Below are positions 38,058 to 47,519 of a stretch of 64,000 nucleotides of DNA, piece after piece. Within the stretch, counting starts at the first letter, position 1. Each line of letters starts with the position of its first letter. The notes below the pieces were generated by a model that saw only the letters and a program-made list of their open reading frames with translations, made no database searches and had not been told where the DNA came from. This DNA comes from DATFVA01 sp963832355 (GTDB lineage: Bacteria > Bacteroidota > Ignavibacteria > Ignavibacteriales > Ignavibacteriaceae): NCBI GenBank assembly GCA_963832355.1, contig CAWHTX010000017.1, forward strand, positions 124,001 through 188,000, read 5' to 3'. The translations under genes and the position numbers were made by a program.

Positions 38058-38822
38058 ATGATTCAGGATATAATACAGATTTCCCATGAGGCAGGGGAGA
38101 TAGTAAGAGACGGATTCGGAAAAAATTTCAATATAGAATATAAATCTAATGAAGCCAACCTTGTAACTGATATTGACAAAGCCTCAGAGAAACACATAAA
38201 AGAATTCATCGGGAAGAAATATCCTTCTCACAGCATTCTGGCTGAAGAAGGCGGGGAAACAAAAAATGAGTCAGAGTACCTCTGGGTAGTTGATCCGATA
38301 GACGGAACCACAAATTTTGCACACGGACTGCCGATTTTCTCAATCTCGATAGGAGTTCAGAAAAACGGACAAACAATTGCTGGTGTGGTTTACGACGTTA
38401 TGCAGAACATAACGTATTCTGCAGAGAAGGGAGGAGGTGCATTTGCAAATTCTCAAAAAATTAATGTCAGCAATAATAATAACCTTAAGCATAGCGTATT
38501 AGTTACCGGGTTTCCGTATAACATATCCGATAATCCTGAAAATGCTCTTGAAAAATTTACTGAATTAACGAAAGCATCCCGTGGTATAAGACGCCTTGGT
38601 TCTGCCGCAATCGACTTCTGTTACGTTGCAAAAGGTGTGTTTGACGGTTTCTGGGAAGTTTATCTGCATCCCTGGGATATCTGTGCAGGTATGCTAATTA
38701 TCGAGGAGGCTGGGGGAATGGTAACCGGATTCAAAGGCGAGAAGATAGATATTTATACAAAACGGATACTTGCGACCAACGGACACATTCACGACATAAT
38801 GATGGAATTCCTCAACAAATAA
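38058..38822 (+). CDS. suhB: Inositol-1-monophosphatase family phosphatase
   Basis: 254 residues of the magnesium-dependent inositol monophosphatase family. Motifs in order are NLVTDIDKASE, LAEEGGE, WVVDPIDGTTNFAHGLP (metal-binding DPIDGTT) and HPWDICAGMLIIEEAGG. The Met at 38058 has AAGGAAAA just upstream. A longer frame from 37977 adds residues with no family match. It is divergent from lon and convergent with the acyl-CoA ligase. Confidence 0.92.
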   Translation: MIQDIIQISHEAGEIVRDGFGKNFNIEYKSNEANLVTDIDKASEKHIKEFIGKKYPSHSILAEEGGETKNESEYLWVVDPIDGTTNFAHGLPIFSISIGVQKNGQTIAGVVYDVMQNITYSAEKGGGAFANSQKINVSNNNNLKHSVLVTGFPYNISDNPENALEKFTELTKASRGIRRLGSAAIDFCYVAKGVFDGFWEVYLHPWDICAGMLIIEEAGGMVTGFKGEKIDIYTKRILATNGHIHDIMMEFLNK

Positions 38823-38884
38823 AAATTGTTGTCGATAAGCAGAGGACTGAAAAGGTTACCTAAGGGATATCGAAAATCGTTTCT

Positions 38885-40702
38885 TTATAATCCCGAGTAC
38901 ATTTTTTCTATTCTGTCACTGTACTTTTCTTCCACAACTTTCCTTTTTATCTTAAGACTAGGAGTAATCTCTCCGGTCTCGAGTGAGAACGGTTTTTCAA
39001 GGAGGGTAAATCTCCTGACTTTCTCATAGTTTGCCAGGCTTTTCTGGATCTTGCCCATCTCCTTTTCCATTAGTTCCCTTATTTCTTTTTTATCAGAAAG
39101 ATCTTCCACAGAGGAATAATCTATCTTATGTGCGTCAGCAAATTCCTTCACTGCCTCGAAGTCGGGTACTATAAGTGCACTAAGATACATCCGCCTGTCG
39201 CCAATAAGAACAAATTGATCTATATATTTACTGGACAAGAAAAGATTTTCAATAGGGGTCGGCGCAATATACTTTCCCGCTGTAGTTTTAAACAGATGTT
39301 TCTTCCTGTCAGTTATCCTGAGAAATCCCTCCTTATCAAATTCACCAATATCACCTGTATGAAGCCAGCCGTTTTTCAATACTTCATCAGTCTCTTTTTT
39401 ATTCTTGAAATATCCTTTCATTATATTGGGGCCGCGTGCAAGGATCTCTCCGTCAGATGCAAGTTTGATCTCTACTCCCGGAAAGACTTTTCCAACAGTC
39501 CCGAATTTATAATCGTCCACTCTGTTTGCGACAATAACCGGTGAAGATTCCGTAAGACCGTATCCTTCTACGATTTTAATTCCTGTAGCCTCAAAAAATT
39601 CTCCCAGTTCAGGCGAAAGGGCAGCACCACCAGAAATAAAAAATCTCAGTTTCCCGCCTGTTCTTTCCCTGATTTTATGAAAGACAAGCTTCTCTGCTGT
39701 TTTATATTTTGCGGCCAGAACGAGGTTCATCTTTCCTTTCTTCCTGGCTTTAGCTGCTTGTTTACCAACTTCAATTGCCCAATAAAAGATTTTTTGTTTT
39801 GCGGGCGACTGTGATTCAACATTTTTAATGATCTTCGAATGCATCCGTTCAAACAATCTAGGCACGCTGGTAAGTATGGTTGGTTTTACTTCCAGGAAAT
39901 TCTGAGCAACTGTTTCAATGCTTTCGGCATAACAGATCATTCCTCCCGACGAGAATCCTGTGTAATATCCGGCCATTCTTTCAAATATGTGGCAAAGGGG
40001 AAGGAAGGAAAGAAAAATGTCTTCCTGGGAGATAGGAAAATTTTCAAGCGCTGAAGTAACGTTGGACAATATATTTTTGTGAGTCAGCATTACTCCTTTA
40101 GGCTCACCAGTTGTACCTGAGGTGTAAATTATTGTGCAGAGATCGTCTTCATGGACATTCCTTATACTTTCCTTAAGATAACCGGGATGATTATTCTTAT
40201 AGATCTTACCCATATCCTGAATGTCTTTAAAGGAGTATAACGACTGAACATCAGGCTGCATATCCTTCTCATTCATCACGATAATAAAATTCAGGTGTCT
40301 TAATGAATCCCTGTATTTTAATATCTTATTAAGCTGGAACTTGTTTGAAACGATCACTCCTCTCGATTCGGAGTTATTAAGGATAAATTCGATTGAGGAG
40401 GCAGTGAGAGAAGGGTACATAGGAACATCTATAGCCCCAAGTGCCAGGATGCCCATATCAGAATAAACCCATTCCGGTCTGTTCTCTGAAATAATTGCTA
40501 TTTTGTCCCCCTTCTTTACTCCGAGGGCAGTAAGGCCGTATGCAAAGGCATCGGTTTCCTCTTTAAACTCTGAATATGTAATTCCTTTGTAAACTCCCTC
40601 AACTTTCCTCATCATAACCGGACGAGTCATATTTTTTCCGAAATCCTCTGTAAGAAAAGTGTAGAGTTCGGGGATAGTTTTATTGGCCTTTAATAAAGAC
40701 AT
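38885..40702 (-). CDS. fadD: Long-chain fatty-acid-CoA ligase (AMP-forming)
   Basis: 605 residues of the ANL superfamily. It activates fatty acids with ATP and CoA. Visible are the P-loop IIYTSGTTGEPKGVMLTHKN near residue 185, LPLCHIFERMAGY, FISGGAALSPELGEFF, EGYGLTESSPVI, and the hinge/C-terminal motifs GWLHTGDIGEFDKEGFLRI and DRKKHLFKTTAGKYIAP. The Met at 40702 is preceded by CGGAG. The 26 residues upstream in the longer frame look like untranslated leader. Confidence 0.9.
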   Translation of the reverse strand: MSLLKANKTIPELYTFLTEDFGKNMTRPVMMRKVEGVYKGITYSEFKEETDAFAYGLTALGVKKGDKIAIISENRPEWVYSDMGILALGAIDVPMYPSLTASSIEFILNNSESRGVIVSNKFQLNKILKYRDSLRHLNFIIVMNEKDMQPDVQSLYSFKDIQDMGKIYKNNHPGYLKESIRNVHEDDLCTIIYTSGTTGEPKGVMLTHKNILSNVTSALENFPISQEDIFLSFLPLCHIFERMAGYYTGFSSGGMICYAESIETVAQNFLEVKPTILTSVPRLFERMHSKIIKNVESQSPAKQKIFYWAIEVGKQAAKARKKGKMNLVLAAKYKTAEKLVFHKIRERTGGKLRFFISGGAALSPELGEFFEATGIKIVEGYGLTESSPVIVANRVDDYKFGTVGKVFPGVEIKLASDGEILARGPNIMKGYFKNKKETDEVLKNGWLHTGDIGEFDKEGFLRITDRKKHLFKTTAGKYIAPTPIENLFLSSKYIDQFVLIGDRRMYLSALIVPDFEAVKEFADAHKIDYSSVEDLSDKKEIRELMEKEMGKIQKSLANYEKVRRFTLLEKPFSLETGEITPSLKIKRKVVEEKYSDRIEKMYSGL

Positions 40703-41044
40703 CAATACTCCGTTAAATTTAAATATGAAGATATGACCGCCGGCAAAAATTATCAATAGGAAAGAGAAGGAAAGTTGCAATTGAGCATTTTTATTTAAAA
40801 TCAGTTTCGGTTCTCCAGGGATCAGTTTTTGTTGATTTTGAGAGTCTGCGGATCGCGATCGAACGATATCCGTTATTGCTTCCCGGCCATTCCCAGAGAA
40901 GTTATATAGGTAAGCTTACCCGTTTAATCCACGGGGTGGTCTGTGGAGAACCCGATTTAATTTTATTATTCCGATGTGATTCACATAAGGATAAATGACT
41001 TCATTTGATATTACCTTACGGCTAAAAATAATATTGAGGTTAAG
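40703..41044. other. Divergent intergenic region, no gene seen
   Basis: It separates the acyl-CoA ligase and the SDR gene, so it should carry both promoters. A palindrome GCGATCG occurs near 40855 and a weak hairpin around CCACGGGGTGG at 40931. No tRNA or small ORF with a ribosome site was found. Confidence 0.4.
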
Positions 41045-41902
41045 ATGGCAGAGAAAAAGAATAAAAAGTTGCCGAAAGTTGAAACACCGGATATTGAAAC
41101 ACCGAGGTTTTTGACGGGACAAAAGGCCCTTGTAACAGGTGCAAATTCAGGAATCGGTAAAGGAATTGCAATGGAACTTGCGAAAGCCGGGGCCGATGTG
41201 GTTGTTAATTATGTCGAGAATCCTGATGATGCTGAAAAGCTTGTTGAAGAACTTAAGAAAGAACGGGTAAAATCTTTTGCTTATAAAGCTGATGTTAGCA
41301 ATGAAGCCCAGGTTATTAAAATGTTTGAAGAAACAATTAAAGAGTTTGGTACGATAGATATTCTTATTAACAATGCGGGACTTCAGCGGGACTCAAAGTT
41401 TGAAGAGATGACGATTGACCAATGGAACAAAGTGATAGGTGTTAATCTGACCGGGCAGTTTTTATGCGCACGTGAAGCTGTCAAAGAATTTAAGAGGAGG
41501 GGAGTAATTAAAGAGGTTTCCTGCGCTGCCGGTAAAATAATACATATAAGCTCTGTTCACGAGATTATTCCCTGGGCGGGCCATGCAAACTATGCTGCCT
41601 CTAAAGGCGGTATTAAAATGCTGATGAAAACTATTGCCCAGGAAACAGCTCCTTACAGGATCAGGGTAAACAGTATTTGTCCCGGTGCAATTAAAACCCC
41701 GATTAATAAATCGGTCTGGAGCTCAGAGGAGGGATACAATAAAATGATGGAACTAATCCCTTATAAAAGGATCGGGGATGTTGACGATATTGGGCGTGTT
41801 GCCGCGTGGCTTGCGTCTGATCAGTCAGATTATATTAACGGGGCAAGCATCTTCGTGGATGGAGGAATGACCCTTTACCCGGGCTTCGCAACCGGCGGCT
41901 GA
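41045..41902 (+). CDS. SDR-family oxidoreductase, glucose 1-dehydrogenase-like
   Basis: 285 residues of the classical short-chain dehydrogenase family. The Rossmann motif TGANSGIGKGIAMELAK lies near residue 33 and NNAG near residue 115. The catalytic Ser is in IIHISSVHEIIPW and the Tyr/Lys pair in YAASKGG. The C-terminus reads YINGASIFVDGGMTLYPGF. A charged 25-residue N-terminal extension is typical of the glucose 1-dehydrogenase-like, stress-related subgroup. Substrate not provable from sequence. Confidence 0.85.
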   Translation: MAEKKNKKLPKVETPDIETPRFLTGQKALVTGANSGIGKGIAMELAKAGADVVVNYVENPDDAEKLVEELKKERVKSFAYKADVSNEAQVIKMFEETIKEFGTIDILINNAGLQRDSKFEEMTIDQWNKVIGVNLTGQFLCAREAVKEFKRRGVIKEVSCAAGKIIHISSVHEIIPWAGHANYAASKGGIKMLMKTIAQETAPYRIRVNSICPGAIKTPINKSVWSSEEGYNKMMELIPYKRIGDVDDIGRVAAWLASDQSDYINGASIFVDGGMTLYPGFATGG

Positions 41903-41960
41903 TACATAAAATTCAACCTGTGTGATATCACCCCGAGTGAAGAGAATGATCTTATTTACT

Positions 41961-42458
41961 TTACAGGTTCTTTACTTTGAACCCGTACTTCATTGTGAGA
42001 TATTCTGCTGCAATAGAACGATGGCAGGCAGCCGGATTTTTCTCAACACAGAACAACACGAACCTCTTTGTATTTAAAGATTCCAGCTGGGCAATGAAAC
42101 TTTGAAAATCAAAATTTTTAAGAATTTCCTTTTTATAAAGCGCAATGAACTCCCGGGATAATGAATCCCTTTTGCGCTGCGAGGTATGCTCTGCTTTATC
42201 ATGGGCATATTGTATCTTCCTTATCCCATCTGTGGGAGATAGATCCGGAATATGAAGATAGTTTATATTAAGATCTGACAGACGATTTTGCAGTCTTTTA
42301 CTGTTTGCAAATGAATATTCTGAACCCCGAACGCCGCGTCTTCTCCTTATGTCACAGAATGTATCAATCCTGTTTTCAGTCAGCTTTCCGAAGAAAGTAT
42401 CAGCAGATGATCCATAAACCCCGATTGTGTATAACTGAGTCTTACTCATAGTAGTCAT
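41961..42458 (-). CDS. DUF488-family protein
   Basis: 165 residues with the DUF488 pattern: LYTIGVYGSSADTFFGKL, DTFCDIRRRRGVRGSEYS, YLHIPDLSPT, then FVLFCVEKNPAACHRSIAAEYL, in which Cys-His-Arg is the conserved core. The family is poorly understood. The CHR motif suggests nucleotide or phosphate chemistry. A Met four codons in is an alternative start. Confidence 0.82.
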   Translation of the reverse strand: MTTMSKTQLYTIGVYGSSADTFFGKLTENRIDTFCDIRRRRGVRGSEYSFANSKRLQNRLSDLNINYLHIPDLSPTDGIRKIQYAHDKAEHTSQRKRDSLSREFIALYKKEILKNFDFQSFIAQLESLNTKRFVLFCVEKNPAACHRSIAAEYLTMKYGFKVKNL

Positions 42459-42688
42459 TGCCTCTCGTTTACTTAAAAATAAAACAATCTGATATAAAGA
42501 AAAAGATTGGTTTTCTGACTAAAATCGAATAATGTTACACTAGTACAACTCTCTGAAACATAACTGCAAGCCTTTGGAACAATATTTCAACTCTGTGAAA
42601 CATACGTACTAGGTACCCCGGCCCTCCATTTTGTTAATTGGCATTGAGATTTTTAATGAATAATTCAAAACAAATAATGGAGTGCGAT

Positions 42689-43231
42689 ATGAAAAAGTTA
42701 CTTTCTTCTCTGTTTTTTTTCTCAGTCTTACTTATAGTAGGCTGCCAGGAAAATTCAATTGTGGAGCCTAATGCAGTACCGGCAAACAAAACAACCGACA
42801 CACCCATTTCGGGAACAATCCAGCTTCAAACCAACCTGGATAATCCTTACCGGGTATTTAACAGTTATTTCGAAGTTGACGGTCAGATTTCTTACGAAAT
42901 CAGGATCCATAGTGTGGATCCGGTTCCTCCTAATCCTCAGCAGGTAATCAGCCTTAGATTGAATGTTGATGCTGATTTGAGCAATATTTGTACAGTATGT
43001 TTGCCTCCGGAAAATCAACTACCCGCCGGAATCATTTCTGCAGTTACAAATGATGTTCTTAACACACCCGGTGATAGTTATTCTTTAATTACAAAAACTT
43101 TTAGAGTTCAGAAGAGAGATGACTCATTGGTACTGAAATGCACCTTTTTTGTAACAGCGAATGAAATCACTCTTAATGCAGCGTGGCTTGAACTGAATGA
43201 TCAGAGCAGTATCGGTGCTGGTGTAGAGTGA
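42689..43231 (+). CDS. Lipoprotein of unknown function
   Basis: 180 residues. A lipoprotein signal (KKLLSSLFFFSVLLIVGC, anchored Cys19) is followed by a low-complexity linker and a mature part with beta-sandwich character and an internal Cys pair (CTVCLPPENQ). The ATG at 42689 has GGAG 7-10 bases upstream. The longer frame from 42638 puts a hydrophilic stretch before the signal and is rejected. A clear terminator follows at 43295. I do not recognise the family. Confidence 0.65.
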   Translation: MKKLLSSLFFFSVLLIVGCQENSIVEPNAVPANKTTDTPISGTIQLQTNLDNPYRVFNSYFEVDGQISYEIRIHSVDPVPPNPQQVISLRLNVDADLSNICTVCLPPENQLPAGIISAVTNDVLNTPGDSYSLITKTFRVQKRDDSLVLKCTFFVTANEITLNAAWLELNDQSSIGAGVE

Positions 43232-43294
43232 ATATTTAATATGAGTGTAAAGAAAATTGTTTGGTGACCGTACCGTACAATGTGCACTCCTCAG

Positions 43295-43327
43295 ACCCTC
43301 CCTGGAAATATCCGGGAGGGTTTTTTA
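43295..43327 (+). terminator. Rho-independent terminator after the lipoprotein gene
   Basis: ACCCTCCC pairs with GGGAGGGT across an 11-base loop, followed by a T-run (TTTTTT). Confidence 0.87.
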
Positions 43328-43377
43328 TTGGCTGAATGACTTATCCTGCCGTATTTATACCGTATTAGGACCGGGGA

Positions 43378-43411
43378 AAAGACGGTTCATAGACGGTTCA
43401 ACGCGTATTTT
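43378..43411. repeat. Copy 2 of the 34-bp dispersed intergenic repeat
   Basis: It matches 1356-1389 except for one base (T for A in the spacer between the two GACGGTTCA units). The rest of 43412-43760 is AT-rich, with no gene recognised. Confidence 0.75.
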
Positions 43412-43762
43412 CGGGGTAAATTGTTAAAAAATTAAACAGGTGTTGTTGAAAGGTTAAACAATCATTTATTTCTTAGAATAAATGATTTTCTGAAAATATA
43501 ACATATGTTTTTTTAAGCAGAGGTTCAACCTTATTAATCTCAGTTGTCTTTCACGATTTCGATTCAATTTTAAAAATAACTGATATCTTGAACCAGACTG
43601 TAAAATGGGGAAATACCTTTACAACTGCGGACGAATCCCGCAATACCTGCCTTCGACCAGCTTATACCCCGGTTTAAATTGATTATCTAGGTTAAAAACT
43701 GTAATTTTTATATTCTTCTTTTGAAATTTTACAAAAGAAGATCAAATAATGAGGAAATATAG

Positions 43763-43803
43763 AGAGGTTGCCTCTTAATACAGGAAGGCGGCCTTCGTTT
43801 TTC
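43763..43803 (+). promoter_or_regulatory. Double hairpin in the sucC leader
   Basis: Two small stem-loops follow each other: AGAGG-TTG-CCTCT at 43763-43775 and GAAGG-CGG-CCTTC at 43784-43796, the latter followed by GTTTTTC. They end 31 bases before the sucC ATG and could be a weak terminator or attenuator. No known riboswitch is recognised. Confidence 0.35.
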
Positions 43804-43826
43804 AAAACATAACTTCAGGGATACAA

Positions 43827-44993
43827 ATGAAAATACACGAATATCAGGCAAAAGAGATACTGCGTAAGTATAATGTTGCCGTTCCCAATGGAAGAGTTGC
43901 TTTTAATGCGGATGAAGCTGTAAAGATTGCACAGGAGGAATTAGGAGGAAACGTATGGGTTGTTAAGGCACAGATACACGCCGGCGGAAGAGGTAAGGGC
44001 GGTGGTGTTAAGGTGGCCAAGAGTCTTGATGAAGTGAGAGATTACGCAAACCAAATGCTGGGAATGACGCTGGTTACTCACCAGACAGGACCGGAGGGAA
44101 GACTTGTAAAACGTCTTTTAGTTGAACAGGGCATAAATATAGCCAGGGAATTATACGTTGGTATCACCCTGGACAGGGCTGTTTCTAAAAATGTTATTAT
44201 GGTATCAACCGAAGGTGGAGTTGAAATAGAGAAGGTTGCTGCTGAAACTCCCGAAAAGATCATAAAAGAAACGGTTGATCCCGCTGTAGGGCTGCAGGGT
44301 TACCAGGCAAGAAGACTTGCTTACGCCCTGGGACTTGAAGGCGCTCAGAATAAGAATGCAGTTAAATTTCTATCAGGCTTGTATAAAGCCTATGTTGAAA
44401 CCGATGCCTCGCTTGCGGAAATAAACCCGCTGGTGGTTACCGCTGAAGGAGACGTTATTGCTCTCGATGCCAAGATGAATTTCGATGATAATGCATTGGA
44501 AAGGCATAAAGATATTCTTGACTATCGTGATCTTGATGAGGAAGATCCTCTTGAAATTGAAGCTTCAAAATACAGCCTTAACTATATCAAACTGGATGGA
44601 AATGTTGGCTGTATGGTTAATGGTGCAGGACTCGCAATGGCAACAATGGACATCATTAAACTGGCCGGTGGTGAACCTGCTAATTTCCTGGATGTAGGCG
44701 GCGGAGCAAACAAAACTACAGTAGCAAACGGTTTTAAGATAATATTGTCAGATCCTAACGTTAAAGCAATCCTGATTAACATTTTCGGCGGAATTGTAAG
44801 ATGCGATAGAGTTGCACAGGGTGTGATTGATGCCGCAAAAGAGATGGATATAAATGTCCCGATAGTTGTAAGGCTTGAAGGAACGAATGCCGGAGAAGCC
44901 GGTACTTTACTGGGCGAATCAGGATTGGACTTCGAGGTGGCAGGCAGTTTAAAAGATGCCGCCGAGAAGGTAACTTCTGTACTCTCCAGGTAA
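43827..44993 (+). CDS. sucC: Succinyl-CoA synthetase, beta subunit (ADP-forming)
   Basis: TCA-cycle enzyme that makes ATP (or GTP) from succinyl-CoA. The 388-residue protein begins MKIHEYQAKEILRKY and has the ATP-grasp fold. Blocks are VVKAQIHAGGRGKGGGVK, YVETDASLAEINPLVV, ALDAKMNFDDNALERH, FLDVGGGANKTTV, LINIFGGIVRCDRVAQGV and the closing VVRLEGTNAGEAGTLL. The alpha subunit gene sucD is not adjacent, and a terminator follows at once, so sucC is monocistronic here. Confidence 0.96.
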   Translation: MKIHEYQAKEILRKYNVAVPNGRVAFNADEAVKIAQEELGGNVWVVKAQIHAGGRGKGGGVKVAKSLDEVRDYANQMLGMTLVTHQTGPEGRLVKRLLVEQGINIARELYVGITLDRAVSKNVIMVSTEGGVEIEKVAAETPEKIIKETVDPAVGLQGYQARRLAYALGLEGAQNKNAVKFLSGLYKAYVETDASLAEINPLVVTAEGDVIALDAKMNFDDNALERHKDILDYRDLDEEDPLEIEASKYSLNYIKLDGNVGCMVNGAGLAMATMDIIKLAGGEPANFLDVGGGANKTTVANGFKIILSDPNVKAILINIFGGIVRCDRVAQGVIDAAKEMDINVPIVVRLEGTNAGEAGTLLGESGLDFEVAGSLKDAAEKVTSVLSR

Positions 44994-45005
44994 TCCTTTC
45001 AATAA

Positions 45006-45040
45006 AAAAGCTGAAAATCACGTGATTTTCAGCTTTTATC
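45006..45040 (+). terminator. Rho-independent terminator of sucC
   Basis: Positions 45006-45021 and 45022-45037 form a perfect 32-base palindrome beginning AAAAGCTGAAAATCAC and ending in TTTT. It starts 13 bp after the sucC stop and, being symmetric, can act in both directions. Confidence 0.87.
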
Positions 45041-45165
45041 TTCTGGCCTGAATTTTTATAAACAGGGCTTATATTATAAGCATAAGGTTGATTAAAATCA
45101 TCTTGATTTTAGATTTTATTAGTAATACATTTTTTTCGAATTTTTAAATATTTGGAGAATGATGA

Positions 45166-46581
45166 ATGTCATTTTTCGAACGTGATTACAATTTTGATGA
45201 CAGTGCTGACATGAATAGTGAAATAACCAGGGAAATAGAAAAATGCAGACAACTGATAGATGAAAGCGGCATTTACAGCTGCATTGAGGCAGTTGAAGAT
45301 GCTATTCAGACATGTTTAGATAACTACTTATTTGAAGACGGGGTATATCTTGTAGAAAAACTTCTTGAAGTCTCTCCTTATAATTCAGAATACTGGGTTA
45401 AAAAAGGCGCATTACTTAACGGTTTGTACCGCTATGGTGAAGCTATAATCTGCTATAATAAAGCACTTTCTTTGAATCCGGGAGATTCTGATGCTCTTAT
45501 CGAGAGAGCAGCAGCCGAAGAAAACCTGGGATTAATGGAGGATGCAAAAGAATCGCTTGAAACTGCTCTTGAACAGGAGCCGAACAATGAGGAATCGCTC
45601 TATAATCTGGGACTCTTGTATCAGAAAGGCGGCAACTTTGAAGTAGCCTCCGAATTTTTTAGCCGTGCAATCCAGAATGATCCCGCCTTTTCAGATGCAT
45701 ATTTTGAGCTAGGTTTCTGCTATGAAAATCTTAATTATAACGAGCGTGCACTTGATGCTTATGACAAATTTATAGATGCCGAGCCGTATAATTCCAATGG
45801 CTGGTATAACAGAGGCGTTGTGCTGACAAAACTCGGCAGGCTCGAACAGGCAATTGACAGTTACGATCTTGCAATCGCAATAAAAGAGGATTTTGCGGGT
45901 GCCTGGTTTAATAAAGGAAATCTGCTTGCAGACCTTGGCCGCTATCAGCAGGCAATTGAATGCTTCCGGGAGGCTTTTAAGATTGATAATACCGATGAAG
46001 CATCCTGCTATAATATAGCAAACATATATGAAGAGCTGGGAGAGATTAACAAAGCCATAGAATATTACTCCAGATCGATAAATATTAATGAAAAGTATTA
46101 TGAAGCCTACCTCGCACGAGGATTCTGCTATGACTCAACAGGAAAATTCCAGCTTGCATTAAAGGATTTTAATAAAGCAATTTCATTATCCCAGGACAAG
46201 GCTGATGCATGGTACGCTAAGGCTGATCTGGAGTACTCGCTCGGCAAACTTCAGGAGGCTATAAGGAGCTACCGGAGGGCAGCAAAGATTGAACCGGGAA
46301 ACTATGAGATCTGGTTTAACCTGGCAGAAACGCTTTTTGAGATGGGCGACTGGCTTGAAGCGCAAAAAGCATTTGATCAATGTATCAGAATTGCTCCCGA
46401 AGATGCATCCTCATATTACGGTAAAGCAAAAATTAACTTTATTCTTAGCAGAACCCAGGAAGCTGTAGAATGTCTTAAAAAGGCATTTATAATAGATCCT
46501 GAGATAAAATCAGAATTTGCAAAAGAGTACCCTGAAATTAAATCATCCAAACTCTTTAGAAAATTATTAGGGGAACTCTGA
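45166..46581 (+). CDS. TPR-repeat protein
   Basis: 471 residues with no signal peptide, so probably cytoplasmic. About ten tetratricopeptide repeats follow residue 60, e.g. EEAYNLG-type units such as SLYNLGLLYQKGGNFEVA, DAYFELGFCYENLNYNERA and NGWYNRGVVLTKLGRLEQA. The first 60 residues form a separate helical cap. TPR arrays are scaffolds for protein contacts, and the partner is unknown. It lies alone between the sucC terminator and aroE. Confidence 0.85.
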   Translation: MSFFERDYNFDDSADMNSEITREIEKCRQLIDESGIYSCIEAVEDAIQTCLDNYLFEDGVYLVEKLLEVSPYNSEYWVKKGALLNGLYRYGEAIICYNKALSLNPGDSDALIERAAAEENLGLMEDAKESLETALEQEPNNEESLYNLGLLYQKGGNFEVASEFFSRAIQNDPAFSDAYFELGFCYENLNYNERALDAYDKFIDAEPYNSNGWYNRGVVLTKLGRLEQAIDSYDLAIAIKEDFAGAWFNKGNLLADLGRYQQAIECFREAFKIDNTDEASCYNIANIYEELGEINKAIEYYSRSININEKYYEAYLARGFCYDSTGKFQLALKDFNKAISLSQDKADAWYAKADLEYSLGKLQEAIRSYRRAAKIEPGNYEIWFNLAETLFEMGDWLEAQKAFDQCIRIAPEDASSYYGKAKINFILSRTQEAVECLKKAFIIDPEIKSEFAKEYPEIKSSKLFRKLLGEL

Positions 46582-46646
46582 TCTGTCCGTCCGGTGTCAT
46601 TTCCGGCTGACGGCAGTACATTAAATTTCTGTCCCGAAAAAGGTTT

Positions 46647-47519
46647 ATGAAAAATACGCTGCACATGAACACCGTGCTTGTGGGTTTGATTGGCCACCCC
46701 ATAAAGCAGACCTATTCTCCCTTTATCCATAACGTTTCTTTTGATATAAAGAAACTTGACTACCTTTATCTTCCTTTTGATGTGCCGGCTGCTACCCTGA
46801 GCAATGCATTAAAAGGTATGGTGGCTCTCGGTATTAAGGGATTCAATGTCACCATTCCACATAAAGTGAATATAATGCAGCTGCTGAATAACGTATCGGA
46901 TGAGGCGGCAGGGGTTGGAGCAGTAAATACAGTTGTGAACGATATGGGCAGACTGACAGGTCATAACACGGATGTCTTCGGCGTGTTGAAATCACTTGAT
47001 AAGTATAAAAGCAGCCTCTCAGGAAAAGAAATTACAGTAATAGGTGCCGGCGGCGGTGCAAGGGCAGTTATCTATACTCTTATAAAATATTTTAAACCTT
47101 CGGGTATAAACATTGTGAACCGGACGGAACAGAAGGCCGAATCGCTAAGGAAATATTTTTCCGAAAGAATGAAATTCGATTCGGTAAAATGTTTCGAGCT
47201 TTTTCCAAATAACCTGGCAGAAATATTCCAGAATTCAAAGCTGGTAGTAAACTCAACACCTGTAGGTATGTATCCAGAAACAGACGAAGCGGTAATCTCA
47301 CAACCCGAATATTTTAATAAAGATCAGATTGTATTTGATTTGGTTTATAATCCTGCAAGAACAAGGCTGCTTGCCATTGCCTCAAAGCAGGGGGCCCAGG
47401 TAGTTAATGGAATTGAAATGCTTGTAAACCAGGCTTCTAAAGCTTTTCAGCTGTGGACAGGTGAAACAATGCCTGTGCCGGATCTTGTCCGATCACTTGA
47501 GATGATGATAGAAGAATAA
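46647..47519 (+). CDS. aroE: Shikimate dehydrogenase
   Basis: Reduces 3-dehydroshikimate with NADPH. The 290-residue protein has VGLIGHPIKQTYSPFIHN (shikimate site), GFNVTIPHKVNIMQ with the catalytic Lys, GAVNTVVN, HNTDVFGV, and the nucleotide-binding VIGAGGGARAVIYTL. It ends directly against the converging aminotransferase gene without a gap. AAAAGG lies 5 bases before the ATG. A second Met six codons in is possible. Confidence 0.93.
   Translation: MKNTLHMNTVLVGLIGHPIKQTYSPFIHNVSFDIKKLDYLYLPFDVPAATLSNALKGMVALGIKGFNVTIPHKVNIMQLLNNVSDEAAGVGAVNTVVNDMGRLTGHNTDVFGVLKSLDKYKSSLSGKEITVIGAGGGARAVIYTLIKYFKPSGINIVNRTEQKAESLRKYFSERMKFDSVKCFELFPNNLAEIFQNSKLVVNSTPVGMYPETDEAVISQPEYFNKDQIVFDLVYNPARTRLLAIASKQGAQVVNGIEMLVNQASKAFQLWTGETMPVPDLVRSLEMMIEE

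Noticed and set aside
40703..41044. tRNA or small RNA in the divergent spacer
   Set aside because: No cloverleaf or CCA end could be folded by eye, and the palindromes are short.
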